Positions 1 to 7,411 of a stretch of 14,557 nucleotides of DNA are shown here, piece after piece. The DNA lies in assembly GCA_038234045.1 (NCBI GenBank), contig JBBSUX010000064.1, forward strand, positions 1 through 14,557, given 5' to 3'. The DNA comes from JBBSUX01 sp038234045. Its GTDB lineage: Bacteria; Pseudomonadota; Gammaproteobacteria; Burkholderiales; Burkholderiaceae_C. Below the pieces are notes generated by a model, which saw nothing but the letters and a program-made list of their open reading frames with translations, was not told the DNA's origin and searched no databases. A program made the translations under genes and the position numbers. The first letter of the stretch is position 1. The number at the start of each line of letters is the position of its first letter.

Positions 1-459
1 CAGCAAACGATGCAGGATCATGGCGTCGGTGACGTCGGCCACGTGAAATTCGTCGAAACATATCAACCGGTAGCGGCGCGACATGCGCTCGCCCAGTACG
101 TCAAGCGGGTTCACGGTGCCTTGCAGGCCAGCAAGCTCACGATGCACTTCGCGCATGAACTCGTGGAAGTGCAATCGCACCTTGCGCTTGAGCGGCACCG
201 CGCCGAAGAAGCAATCCATCAGAAAGCTTTTTCCGCGACCGACACCGCCGTAGAGATACACGCCCCGCGGAATATCCGGCCGGCCCAACAGACGCTTCAG
301 CTTGCTGGAACGAGCCCTCTTGTAGTGCGCCCATTCATCGGCGCAGCGCTCCAGCGCCGCAACAGCGCGCAGCTGCGCTGGATCGCTCTCGTAGCCGCGC
401 TTTTCAAGTTCGGCCCGATAAGCCTCACCAACGGTAGTCACCTGCTCTTGTTGCTTCAT
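1..459 (-). CDS. zapE: Cell division protein ZapE (AFG1-family ATPase), 3' end cut by window edge
   Basis: This is the first 153 codons of an AFG1/ZapE-type P-loop ATPase, reading from an ATG at 459 to the left edge with no stop. The translation shows a Walker A motif GGVGRGKS at residues 71-78. A Walker B with the family signature follows at 132-149 (LICFDEFHVADVTDAMIL). The segment RLHFHEFMREVHREL (95-109) is also typical of AFG1. In E. coli ZapE is a peripheral ATPase that associates with the Z-ring; family members are about 360-390 residues, so less than half is visible. It lies 58 bp downstream of lpdA on the same strand, an arrangement I recall as common in Comamonadaceae, so it may be cotranscribed with the sucA operon. 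No clear Shine-Dalgarno precedes the ATG; a palindromic element fills the gap in front of it. Confidence 0.93.
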   Translation of the reverse strand, partial: MKQQEQVTTVGEAYRAELEKRGYESDPAQLRAVAALERCADEWAHYKRARSSKLKRLLGRPDIPRGVYLYGGVGRGKSFLMDCFFGAVPLKRKVRLHFHEFMREVHRELAGLQGTVNPLDVLGERMSRRYRLICFDEFHVADVTDAMILHRLL

Positions 460-463
460 TTAT

Positions 464-510
464 GAGAGCTTATAACGCTTTATGCATATGCGCTATAGTC
501 TCATTTGATT
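464..510 (+). repeat. Palindromic intergenic element, copy 1 (lpdA-zapE gap)
   Basis: A 47-bp AT-richer element fills most of the 58-bp gap between lpdA and zapE. It aligns without gaps to the minus strand of 8800-8846 at 30 of 47 positions; conserved cores are AGCT near the left end, CGCTT at 476-480 and GCGCTA at 490-495. Including the base at 463, it forms an imperfect hairpin: TGAGA (463-467) pairs with TCTCA (499-503), and TATAACGC (471-478) pairs with GCGCTATA (490-497) with one mismatch that is a U-G wobble in the minus-strand RNA. The loop holds the overlapping palindromes TATGCATA and GCATATGC. It could be a diverged dispersed repeat, a weak terminator/processing stem after lpdA, or both. 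It has no T-tract. Confidence 0.6.
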
Positions 511-517
511 GATAATT

Positions 518-1960
518 TCAGAAGTTGAGCGTGCGCTTGTCCACCGCCAGCGCTGCTTCCTTGGTCGCCTCGGAAAGCGAGGGGTGTGCATGGCAAATGC
601 GGGCGATGTCTTCGGCGCTGGCCTTGAACTCCATCGCCACGACAGCTTCGGAAATCAATTCGCTGGCCGACGGGCCGATGATGTGCACACCGAGAATTTC
701 GTCCGTCGTGGCATCAGAAATCATCTTCACGAAGCCGGTGGTGTCGCCCAGCGCACGAGCGCGGCCATTCGCCAGAAACGGGAACGAACCCGCCTTGTAG
801 GCCCGGCCGCTGGCTTTGAGCTGCTGCTCGGTCTGGCCGACCCACGCGATCTCGGGATGTGTGTAGATGACCCAGGGCACGGTGTTGAAGTTGACATGGC
901 CGTGCTGGCCGGCGATGCGCTCGGCGACAGCCACACCCTCTTCCTCGGCCTTGTGGGCGAGCATCGGGCCGCGTACCACGTCGCCGATGGCCCAGACGTT
1001 GGGCAGATTGGTCTTGCAGTCATCATCAACGATGATGGCGCCGCGCTCGTCGAGCTTCAGCTCCACTGCATCGGGATCAAGGCCAATGGTGTTGGGGACC
1101 CGGCCGATGGAGACGATGAGACGATCGACCTCGAGGGTCTGGGCCGCGCCCTTCGCGTCGGTATAGGCAATGCCGACGCCTTTGGGTGATTTGTTCACCT
1201 CACCGACCTTGACGCCGAGTTCGATCTTCAGGCCCTGCTTCACGAACACCTTGAAGGCTTCCTTGGCTACCTGTTCGTCCACCGCACCGAGAAAGGTGGG
1301 CAGGCCTTCGAGAATCGTTACCTCAGCACCCAGACGACGCCAGACCGACCCCATCTCAAGCCCGATCACGCCGGAGCCGATCAGGCCGAGCTTCTTCGGT
1401 ACGCCGCCGATTCGCAATGCACCGTCGTTGGAGAGGATCTTGTCTTCATCGAAAGCAGCACCGGGCAAAGGCCGGGCATTGGAACCGGTTGCGACGATGA
1501 TGTGCTTGCCGGTGATGGTTTCTTCCTTGGCTCCGGCAATCTTGATCTGGTAGCCATTGTCCTCTGCATCAGCCGCAGCTTTCACGAACGAACCCCGACC
1601 GTGGAAGAAGCTGACCTTGTTCTTTTTGAACAGGTACAGGATGCCGTCGTTGTTCTGCTTCACCACCGTGTCTTTGCGGCCGAGCATCTTCGGCAGATCG
1701 AGCTTGAGACCCTGCACCGTTATGCCGTGCTCGCCAAAGTGCTTGCCGGCCTGCTCGAAATGCTCGGAAGACTGCAGCAGCGCTTTCGACGGAATGCAGC
1801 CGACGTTGGTGCAGGTTCCGCCCGGGGCCGGGCCGCCCTTGTCGTTTTTCCACTCGTCGATGGCGGCAACAGAAAAGCCAAGCTGGGCAGCACGTATCGC
1901 GGCGATGTAGCCGCCCGGGCCACCACCGATGACGATGACGTCGAATTGTTGTTGGGACAT
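518..1960 (-). CDS. lpdA: Dihydrolipoyl dehydrogenase (E3 of the 2-oxoglutarate dehydrogenase complex)
   Basis: A 480-residue flavoprotein disulfide reductase that reoxidises the dihydrolipoyl groups of the E2 subunit with NAD+. The N-terminal FAD-binding Rossmann motif is GGGPGG (12-17). The redox-active disulfide is in GGTCTNVGCIPSK (Cys50, Cys55). A second dinucleotide-binding motif, GLIGSGVIGLEMG, lies mid-protein, and the C-terminal active site is HAHPSLSE (His459, Glu464). Full length for the family. A short insert before the disulfide (EWKNDKGGPAPGGTC) resembles Burkholderiales Lpd proteins. The ATG at 1960 is preceded by GAAAG at a usable distance. It is the third gene of the sucA-sucB-lpdA set, which makes it the E3 of that complex, although E3 can also serve pyruvate dehydrogenase and glycine cleavage. 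The 166-bp gap upstream is unusually long for this operon and contains a strong hairpin. Confidence 0.97.
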   Translation of the reverse strand: MSQQQFDVIVIGGGPGGYIAAIRAAQLGFSVAAIDEWKNDKGGPAPGGTCTNVGCIPSKALLQSSEHFEQAGKHFGEHGITVQGLKLDLPKMLGRKDTVVKQNNDGILYLFKKNKVSFFHGRGSFVKAAADAEDNGYQIKIAGAKEETITGKHIIVATGSNARPLPGAAFDEDKILSNDGALRIGGVPKKLGLIGSGVIGLEMGSVWRRLGAEVTILEGLPTFLGAVDEQVAKEAFKVFVKQGLKIELGVKVGEVNKSPKGVGIAYTDAKGAAQTLEVDRLIVSIGRVPNTIGLDPDAVELKLDERGAIIVDDDCKTNLPNVWAIGDVVRGPMLAHKAEEEGVAVAERIAGQHGHVNFNTVPWVIYTHPEIAWVGQTEQQLKASGRAYKAGSFPFLANGRARALGDTTGFVKMISDATTDEILGVHIIGPSASELISEAVVAMEFKASAEDIARICHAHPSLSEATKEAALAVDKRTLNF

Positions 1961-2032
1961 GTGATTTCTTTCAACGAATGCTCTATTGCCGTAGCGTCAC
2001 CTCGACAGCCAGGAACGAAGCGGTGTCTTCTC

Positions 2033-2076
2033 GAGCACACCGCGGAACCGGCTTTGCCGGGCCGCAGGTGTTGCTC
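2033..2076 (-). repeat. Long imperfect palindrome / RNA hairpin between sucB and lpdA
   Basis: Within the 166-bp non-coding gap 1961-2126, plus-strand GAGC-ACACC-GCGG (2033-2045) pairs with CCGC-A-GGTGT-T-GCTC (2062-2076). Inside it CCGGC (2048-2052) pairs with GCCGG (2056-2060) around the loop TTT. That is 18 base pairs with only small bulges. A competing 7-bp perfect stem, GCGGTGT (2020-2026) with ACACCGC (2037-2043), shares bases with it, so the two structures exclude each other. The stem is followed in the minus-strand RNA by no U-tract, so it is not a classical terminator. Its GC-rich palindromic form suggests a REP-like element of a kind I associate with Comamonadaceae genomes (inference); it could also stabilise or attenuate the mRNA between sucB and lpdA. 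Confidence 0.6.
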
Positions 2077-2126
2077 CTGAAAGGGGTTGGCGAAGCGACA
2101 CGCAGTACGCGCAGCCTGGGGTGAAG

Positions 2127-3398
2127 CTAGATGTCAAACAGCAGGCGGGAAGGATCTTCCAACGCCTCCTTCATCGCCACCAAACCGAGCACTGCCTCGC
2201 GCCCGTCGATGATGCGGTGGTCGTAACTCAGCGCGAGGTAGTTCATCGGCCGGATCACGATCTGGCCGCTTTCCACCACCGCGCGGTCCTTGGTGGCGTG
2301 CACGCCGAGGATCGCCGACTGCGGCGGGTTGATGATGGGCGTCGAAAGCATGGAGCCGAAGGTGCCTCCATTGCTGATGGAGAAAGTGCCGCCTGTCATC
2401 TCCTCGATGCCGAGCTTGCCGTCCTGCGCCTTCTTGCCGTATTCGGCAATCTTCTTCTCGATGTCGGCAAAGCTCATCTGGTCGGCATTGCGCAAGATGG
2501 GCACCACCAAGCCACGTGGGCTGCCGACTGCGATACCGATGTCGAAGTAACCGTGGTAGACAACATCGTTGCCGTCGATCGAAGCGTTGATGACCGGATA
2601 CTTCTTCAGCGCATGTACTGCCGCCTTGACGAAAAAGCTCATGAAACCAAGCTTGGTTCCATGTTCCTTGGTGAAGGTGTCCTGAAACTTCTTGCGCATT
2701 TCCATCACCGGAGCCATGTTCACTTCGTTGAACGTGGTCAGGATCGCGTTGGTCGATTGCGACTGCAACAGACGCTCGGCGATGCGGGCGCGAAGGCGGC
2801 TCATCGGCACGCGCTGCTCGGGACGCTCGCCCAGATCCTGAGAGGCGCTCGCGCGGCTGGCGACCTGGGGCAGCGCTGCCTTGGGTGCCACCGCAGGCGC
2901 CGATGCAGGCGCCTTGGCCTGTTGCGGCGCGGCCATCGCGCCAATCACATCACCCTTGGTGACACGACCATCGCGACCAGTGCCGCTGACATCGCCGGTC
3001 TTCATGTTGTTGTCCGCCAGCATCTTGGCCGCAGCTGGCATTGCAACATCGGACTTTGATCCGGACGATGACACAGCGGCTGCGGCTGCGGGCGCTGCTG
3101 CTGCAGGTGCCGCAGCCGGTGCCGCCGGTGCGGCGGCTGGAGCTGCCGATGCCGTTGCAGCGGTGTCGATTTTCGCGATCAATTGCTCAGCTGTCACCGT
3201 GGCGCCATCGGGCTGGACGATCTCGGTCAAGACGCCTGACGAAGGGGCGGGCACTTCGAGCACCACCTTGTCGGTTTCGATCTCGATCAGGATCTCGTCT
3301 GCGGTGACGGCATCACCCGCCTTTTTTTTCCACTGCAGCATAGTCGCTTCCGCGATGGATTCGGACAGCTGCGGGACCTTGACTTCTACGATAGCCAT
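2127..3398 (-). CDS. sucB: Dihydrolipoyllysine-residue succinyltransferase (E2 of 2-oxoglutarate dehydrogenase)
   Basis: A 423-residue E2 core enzyme (often named odhB in this group) that transfers the succinyl group from lipoamide to CoA, giving succinyl-CoA. Domains in order: a lipoyl domain (about 1-77) with the lipoylated lysine in IETDKVVLEVP (Lys44); an Ala/Pro-rich flexible linker (about 80-115); a peripheral subunit-binding domain (about 117-152, AAAKMLADNNMKTGDVSGTG); and the catalytic chloramphenicol-acetyltransferase-like domain (about 190-423). The active site is SYDHRIIDGREAV (His394, Asp398). A single lipoyl domain and this length fit the succinyltransferase rather than the pyruvate dehydrogenase E2. 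The ATG at 3398 is preceded by a GA-rich stretch (GAAAGAAG). It lies 51 bp downstream of sucA. Codons 24-26 contain an 8-A run at 3322-3329. Confidence 0.97.
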   Translation of the reverse strand: MAIVEVKVPQLSESIAEATMLQWKKKAGDAVTADEILIEIETDKVVLEVPAPSSGVLTEIVQPDGATVTAEQLIAKIDTAATASAAPAAAPAAPAAAPAAAAPAAAAAVSSSGSKSDVAMPAAAKMLADNNMKTGDVSGTGRDGRVTKGDVIGAMAAPQQAKAPASAPAVAPKAALPQVASRASASQDLGERPEQRVPMSRLRARIAERLLQSQSTNAILTTFNEVNMAPVMEMRKKFQDTFTKEHGTKLGFMSFFVKAAVHALKKYPVINASIDGNDVVYHGYFDIGIAVGSPRGLVVPILRNADQMSFADIEKKIAEYGKKAQDGKLGIEEMTGGTFSISNGGTFGSMLSTPIINPPQSAILGVHATKDRAVVESGQIVIRPMNYLALSYDHRIIDGREAVLGLVAMKEALEDPSRLLFDI

Positions 3399-3449
3399 TT
3401 GAATTTCTTCTTTCGTTTGTTCGATGAACAGGCGCTCGGCCTTTGTTTG

Positions 3450-6320
3450 TTATTTGATGAGCGTAAAGCCCTTGAGCTTGCCGAATGCGCCATCGACCAA
3501 GGCCTTTTGCTGCTCTTGGTGCAGATGGGAATAACCGACTGCCGGAGATGCCGAAGCAGCGCGGCCCGAATATCCCAGTCGCTGCCCGTCGAGCATGTTC
3601 TCGTGGATGTAGTGCTGCACGAAGAACCAGGCGCCCTGGTTTTGCGGCTCATCCTGCGTCCAGACGATCTCGGTGGCGTTCGGGTACTTTTTGAGCTCGG
3701 CCGCAAACGCCTTGTGCGGGAACGGATATAGCTGCTCGACCCGGATGATCGCGACGTCGTCGGCGGCCTTGTCATCGCGCTTGTGAGCAAGGTCGTAGTA
3801 GACCTTGCCCGAGCAAGCCACCACCCGCTTGACCTGGTCGGCCTTGAGCTCCTTGTGCTCACCAATGACGGTGCGGAACCCACCCTGCGTGAAATCTGAC
3901 ACGGGCGAAGTGGCGTCCTTGTTCCGCAGGAGCGACTTCGGCGTCATGATGATCAGTGGCTTGCGCAAATTGCGAACCATCTGGCGGCGCAGCACATGGA
4001 AGATCTGGCTAGCCGTTGTCGGCTGCACCACTTGCATGTTGGTGTCGGCCGAGAGCTGCATGAAGCGCTCGAGGCGCGCCGAACTGTGCTCAGGACCCTG
4101 CCCTTCGTAACCATGCGGCAGCAACAGGGTCAGACCGTTGACCCGGCCCCACTTCACCTCACCTGATGCGATGAACTGGTCGATGACGACTTGTGCTCCG
4201 TTGGCGAAATCGCCGAACTGGGCTTCCCAGATCACCATCGTATTGGGATCGTTCGACGCGTAACCGTATTCGAAGCCCAGCACTGCCTCTTCCGACAGGA
4301 TCGAATCGATCACGACGAAGGGTGCCTGATTTTCAGCGATGTTTTCCAGCGGCGTGTAGATGCCTTCGTCGAACTTCTCGCGTTTCTGATCGTGAATCAC
4401 TGCGTGGCGGTGCGTGAAGGTCCCGCGACCGCAGTCCTCTCCCGACAGACGCACCGGGTATCCGCTGGCAACCAGCGAGGCGTAGGCCATGGTTTCGCCC
4501 ATGCCCCAATCGACTTTCACGTCGCCCCTGCCCATTGCAGCGCGATCGTCGTACACCTTCTTGACAAGTGCATGCGGTGTCACCGATGCCGGAATGGTCG
4601 TCACACGTTCAGCAAGACGGCGCCATTCGGCCAACGGGATCGCCGTATCGCCGACATCGGTCCACTTCTTGCCGAGATACGGGCTCCAATCGACAGCGAA
4701 CTTGCTCTTGAAGCTCGTCAGCACCGGATCGACCGACCGCTTGCCGTCGTCCATGCGTGCGCGATATTCCTTCTGCATGTCGTCGCCGAGCGTGTCGCCA
4801 AAACCCTGGGCAGCCAGCTTGTCCGCATACAACTTGCGGGTACCAGGGTGGGCCGCAATCTTTTTGTACATCAGCGGCTGGGTCAGGGCTGGCGTGTCTT
4901 GCTCGTTGTGACCAAGCTTGCGGTAGCAGATGATGTCGACAACCACATCCTTCTGGAATTCCATGCGGAAATCCAGCGCGAGTTGCGTGGCCAACACGAC
5001 CGCTTCCGGATCGTCACCATTCACGTGCAGCACAGGCGACTCGATCATCTTCACAACATCGGTGCAATACAGCGTCGAGCGGCTGTCGCGCGGATCGCTG
5101 GTGGTGAATCCGATCTGGTTGTTGATGACGATATGCACCGTTCCGCCGGTGTGGTACCCGCGCGTCTCGGACAGCGCCAAGCACTCCATGATTACGCCTT
5201 GGCCTGCAAAAGCTGCGTCGCCGTGCACCAACACTGGTAGCACCTGCTTGCCCTGCGGATCACCGCGGCGATCCATACGGGCGCGCACCGACCCTTCGAC
5301 CACCGGGTTCACGATCTCGAGATGCGATGGATTGAACGCCAGACTCAGGTGCACCGGGCCGCCGGGAGTCGTTGCATCAGAGCTGAAGCCTTGGTGGTAT
5401 TTCACGTCACCGCTGGTGAGTTCTTCAGGAGCGGTGTGATCGAATTCGGCGAACAGGTCCGCCGGCATCTTGCCAAGCGCATTGACCAGTACATTCAGCC
5501 GCCCACGGTGTGCCATACCGATGACGATTTCCTGCACACCCTTGCTGCCGGCTTCCTGGATCAACGCGTCCATCGAAGCGATGAAGCTTTCGCCACCTTC
5601 GAGCGAAAAGCGCTTCTGACCCACATATTTGGTGTGGAGGAACCGCTCGAGCCCTTCGGCAGCCGTCAACTGGCTCAGGATGTTCTTCTTCTGTTCGTTG
5701 TTGAAGCTTGGCTTGCTGCGGGTGCTCTCCAGCCGCTGCTGCCACCAGCGCTTCTGGTTTTGGTCAGTCGCATACATGTACTCAGCGCCTATCGTGCCGC
5801 AGTAGGTTTCGCGGAGTGCGTTCTGCAACTCGCGCAGCGTCATCGTTTCCTTACCGAAAAACGTGTTGCTGGTGTTGAAGACAGTTTCCTGATCGGAGTC
5901 GCTAAAGCCGTAGAAGGAAAGCTGCAACTCCGGCGTATCGGGGCGCTCGGTCCGCTTGAGTGGATCCAGATCGGCCCACCGCACACCAACGTTGCGATAG
6001 GCGGCAATCAGTTGCTGTACTGCGGTGCGCTTGCGACCCAGATCTGAATCGGCGCCAGTGGGCGCCGCCGTATAGACCGGCCCTTGCTTGGCGCGCTCGG
6101 CGAAAGCGTTGATGACCGGTTGATGTGCGACGTCTCTGCTGTCGCTGCCGTCGACAGCAGGAACATGCTGCAGCGCGTCGAAGTAGTCGCGCCAGCTGTC
6201 CGGCACGCTGCCGGGATTGGCCAGATAGTTTTCGTACATCTCCTCCACGTAGGGCGCGTTGCCGCCGAAGAGGTAGGTGTTGCCTTGATAGGCCAGATAC
6301 AGAGACGGGGTCTCACTCAT
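3450..6320 (-). CDS. sucA: 2-oxoglutarate dehydrogenase E1 component
   Basis: A 956-residue thiamine-diphosphate enzyme that decarboxylates 2-oxoglutarate and passes the succinyl group to the lipoyl domain of SucB. The N-terminal segment (about 14-48, NTYLFGGNAPYVEEMYENYL and on) is the E1o motif for complex assembly. GMAHRGRLNVL (268-278) carries an active-site His271. HGDAAFAGQG (366-375) through NNQIGFTT (400-407) is the thiamine-diphosphate/Mg binding region. Length is close to E. coli SucA (933). I place the start at the ATG at 6320, MSETPSLYLAYQGNTYLFGG, because related proteins begin with this kind of sequence. A GTG at 6380 would add 20 residues (VPRKVSHQ...) without resemblance to the family. 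First gene of the sucA-sucB-lpdA set; the promoter should lie in 6321-6487. Confidence 0.97.
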   Translation of the reverse strand: MSETPSLYLAYQGNTYLFGGNAPYVEEMYENYLANPGSVPDSWRDYFDALQHVPAVDGSDSRDVAHQPVINAFAERAKQGPVYTAAPTGADSDLGRKRTAVQQLIAAYRNVGVRWADLDPLKRTERPDTPELQLSFYGFSDSDQETVFNTSNTFFGKETMTLRELQNALRETYCGTIGAEYMYATDQNQKRWWQQRLESTRSKPSFNNEQKKNILSQLTAAEGLERFLHTKYVGQKRFSLEGGESFIASMDALIQEAGSKGVQEIVIGMAHRGRLNVLVNALGKMPADLFAEFDHTAPEELTSGDVKYHQGFSSDATTPGGPVHLSLAFNPSHLEIVNPVVEGSVRARMDRRGDPQGKQVLPVLVHGDAAFAGQGVIMECLALSETRGYHTGGTVHIVINNQIGFTTSDPRDSRSTLYCTDVVKMIESPVLHVNGDDPEAVVLATQLALDFRMEFQKDVVVDIICYRKLGHNEQDTPALTQPLMYKKIAAHPGTRKLYADKLAAQGFGDTLGDDMQKEYRARMDDGKRSVDPVLTSFKSKFAVDWSPYLGKKWTDVGDTAIPLAEWRRLAERVTTIPASVTPHALVKKVYDDRAAMGRGDVKVDWGMGETMAYASLVASGYPVRLSGEDCGRGTFTHRHAVIHDQKREKFDEGIYTPLENIAENQAPFVVIDSILSEEAVLGFEYGYASNDPNTMVIWEAQFGDFANGAQVVIDQFIASGEVKWGRVNGLTLLLPHGYEGQGPEHSSARLERFMQLSADTNMQVVQPTTASQIFHVLRRQMVRNLRKPLIIMTPKSLLRNKDATSPVSDFTQGGFRTVIGEHKELKADQVKRVVACSGKVYYDLAHKRDDKAADDVAIIRVEQLYPFPHKAFAAELKKYPNATEIVWTQDEPQNQGAWFFVQHYIHENMLDGQRLGYSGRAASASPAVGYSHLHQEQQKALVDGAFGKLKGFTLIK

Positions 6321-6334
6321 GTGCGCTGACTTTC

Positions 6335-6351
6335 GTTTTCCTGAGGAAAAC
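6335..6351. promoter_or_regulatory. Perfect 17-bp palindrome upstream of sucA
   Basis: GTTTTCCT (6335-6342) and AGGAAAAC (6344-6351) are perfect reverse complements around one central base. The element ends 14 bases before the sucA ATG. It could be a dimeric repressor operator, or a short hairpin in the sucA leader (7-bp stem, 3-nt loop). The gap 6321-6487 otherwise shows no convincing -35/-10 pair and no obvious terminator for the upstream ccl-like gene. The palindrome is seen directly; its role is inferred. Confidence 0.45.
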
Positions 6352-6487
6352 ACGAGCTGGTGGGAAACCTTCCGCGGCACGGCTGAACCGGTTGGCGGAT
6401 GCGACTGTGGCTAGGGAAGGGCCTGGGATCGAAGCGGAATTGTGCCACTGAACCCCGCTGAGCGCCTAGTACGGATCTGCTGGTCTG

Positions 6488-7411
6488 TTAACGACACTCC
6501 GCAAGTATCCGACGCGCACGCTCGGCAACCGGGGCATCAATCATCTGTCCGCGGTACTGTACGGCTGAGCCTTTCGCGGCATCGAAAGCCTTTACAACTG
6601 CGGACGCCCAAGCCCGTTCATCGGCATCGGGTCGCATCGCGGCATTCACTCCGGGCAGCTGCCGCGGATGGATACACAACTTACCGCTGAACCCGGCAGC
6701 ACGCGCTCGTGCAGATTCGCGTTGCAAGCGAACTTCATCGTCCACTGCGGTGCAAACTCCATCCACGGGCGAAGGAAGACCCGCCAGCCGGGACTCGAGC
6801 ACAAACGACAAACGCACAGCAGCGATGGCCGCCGAATCCTCATCCAGCAGCATGCCGGCATCGAGATGGAAATCGACCGAACCAAAAACGAGCCGACTCA
6901 CACCCGTCTTTTGGGCAACTTCGCGCAGGTGCAAATAGCCCGCTACTGTTTCCACCAATGCCAGCAACACTCTGGGCTTGGATTGACCGACGGGTTCCTT
7001 CGCCGAACCCGCATCGGCCAAAAATCGATCGAGAGTGGCCGGCTCCGCTTTCGGCAACATGACCGAAAGATCTGGAAAAGCGTGAAGGAGCTCCACGTCT
7101 TTGGGATGCCACGTTGTACCCACCGCATTGATGCGCAACGCAAGTCGGTTCGTCGTTCCGCGCTGCGCAATGAACCGCCGCACAGCCGTGCGCGCCAAGT
7201 CTTTGCGGTCGGGAGAAACAGCATCCTCCAGATCGATCACTACGCAATCAGCAGCGGTTGAGAGCCCTTTTTCAAAGCGATCTTCGCGATCCCCCGGAAC
7301 GAAAAGATAGCTGACGGGTTGCTGGGCAATTTCATCCATTCCTTGAGTCGGCGAAGGGGGACGATGGTCGTCGTTGTGCCCTTGGCTCCTTGCGCCGGAC
7401 TGCTCGGTCAT
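6488..7411 (-). CDS. ccl: CitE/HpcH family lyase, probable (S)-citramalyl-CoA lyase
   Basis: A 307-residue member of the citrate lyase beta / HpcH-HpaI aldolase fold, predicted to cleave (S)-citramalyl-CoA to acetyl-CoA and pyruvate, the last step of itaconate breakdown. Family motifs are YLFVPGDR (35-42), VIDLEDAV (58-65), ALRIN with Arg93, MLPKAE (118-123), ALVETVAG with metal-ligand Glu154, and VFGSVDFHLD with metal-ligand Asp180. KLCIHPRQLPGVN (244-256) is the usual C-terminal signature. The start is the ATG at 7411, whose last bases overlap the stop of the upstream MmgE/PrpD gene as ATGA, implying translational coupling. An internal ATG at 7339 begins nearer the conserved domain and is possible. 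Related activities (malyl-CoA, other 3-hydroxyacyl-CoA lyase, CitE-like stand-alone enzymes) cannot be excluded by sequence; the neighbours favour citramalyl-CoA. Confidence 0.8.
   Translation of the reverse strand: MTEQSGARSQGHNDDHRPPSPTQGMDEIAQQPVSYLFVPGDREDRFEKGLSTAADCVVIDLEDAVSPDRKDLARTAVRRFIAQRGTTNRLALRINAVGTTWHPKDVELLHAFPDLSVMLPKAEPATLDRFLADAGSAKEPVGQSKPRVLLALVETVAGYLHLREVAQKTGVSRLVFGSVDFHLDAGMLLDEDSAAIAAVRLSFVLESRLAGLPSPVDGVCTAVDDEVRLQRESARARAAGFSGKLCIHPRQLPGVNAAMRPDADERAWASAVVKAFDAAKGSAVQYRGQMIDAPVAERARRILAECR

Noticed and set aside
2121..3059. A 312-codon plus-strand open frame inside sucB
   Set aside because: Antisense to the catalytic domain of E2; no supported function.
3399..3449. 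Direct repeat of AACAAAC with flanking A/G in the sucA-sucB gap
   Set aside because: Short and low-complexity; probably only a purine-rich translation initiation region.
4191..5240. A 349-codon plus-strand open frame inside sucA
   Set aside because: Entirely antisense to well-conserved thiamine-enzyme sequence; no domain or start signal.
6321..6380. In-frame 20-residue N-terminal extension of SucA from a GTG at 6380
   Set aside because: The extension does not look like known E1 N-termini and would include the palindrome at 6335-6351; the ATG at 6320 gives the usual N-terminus.
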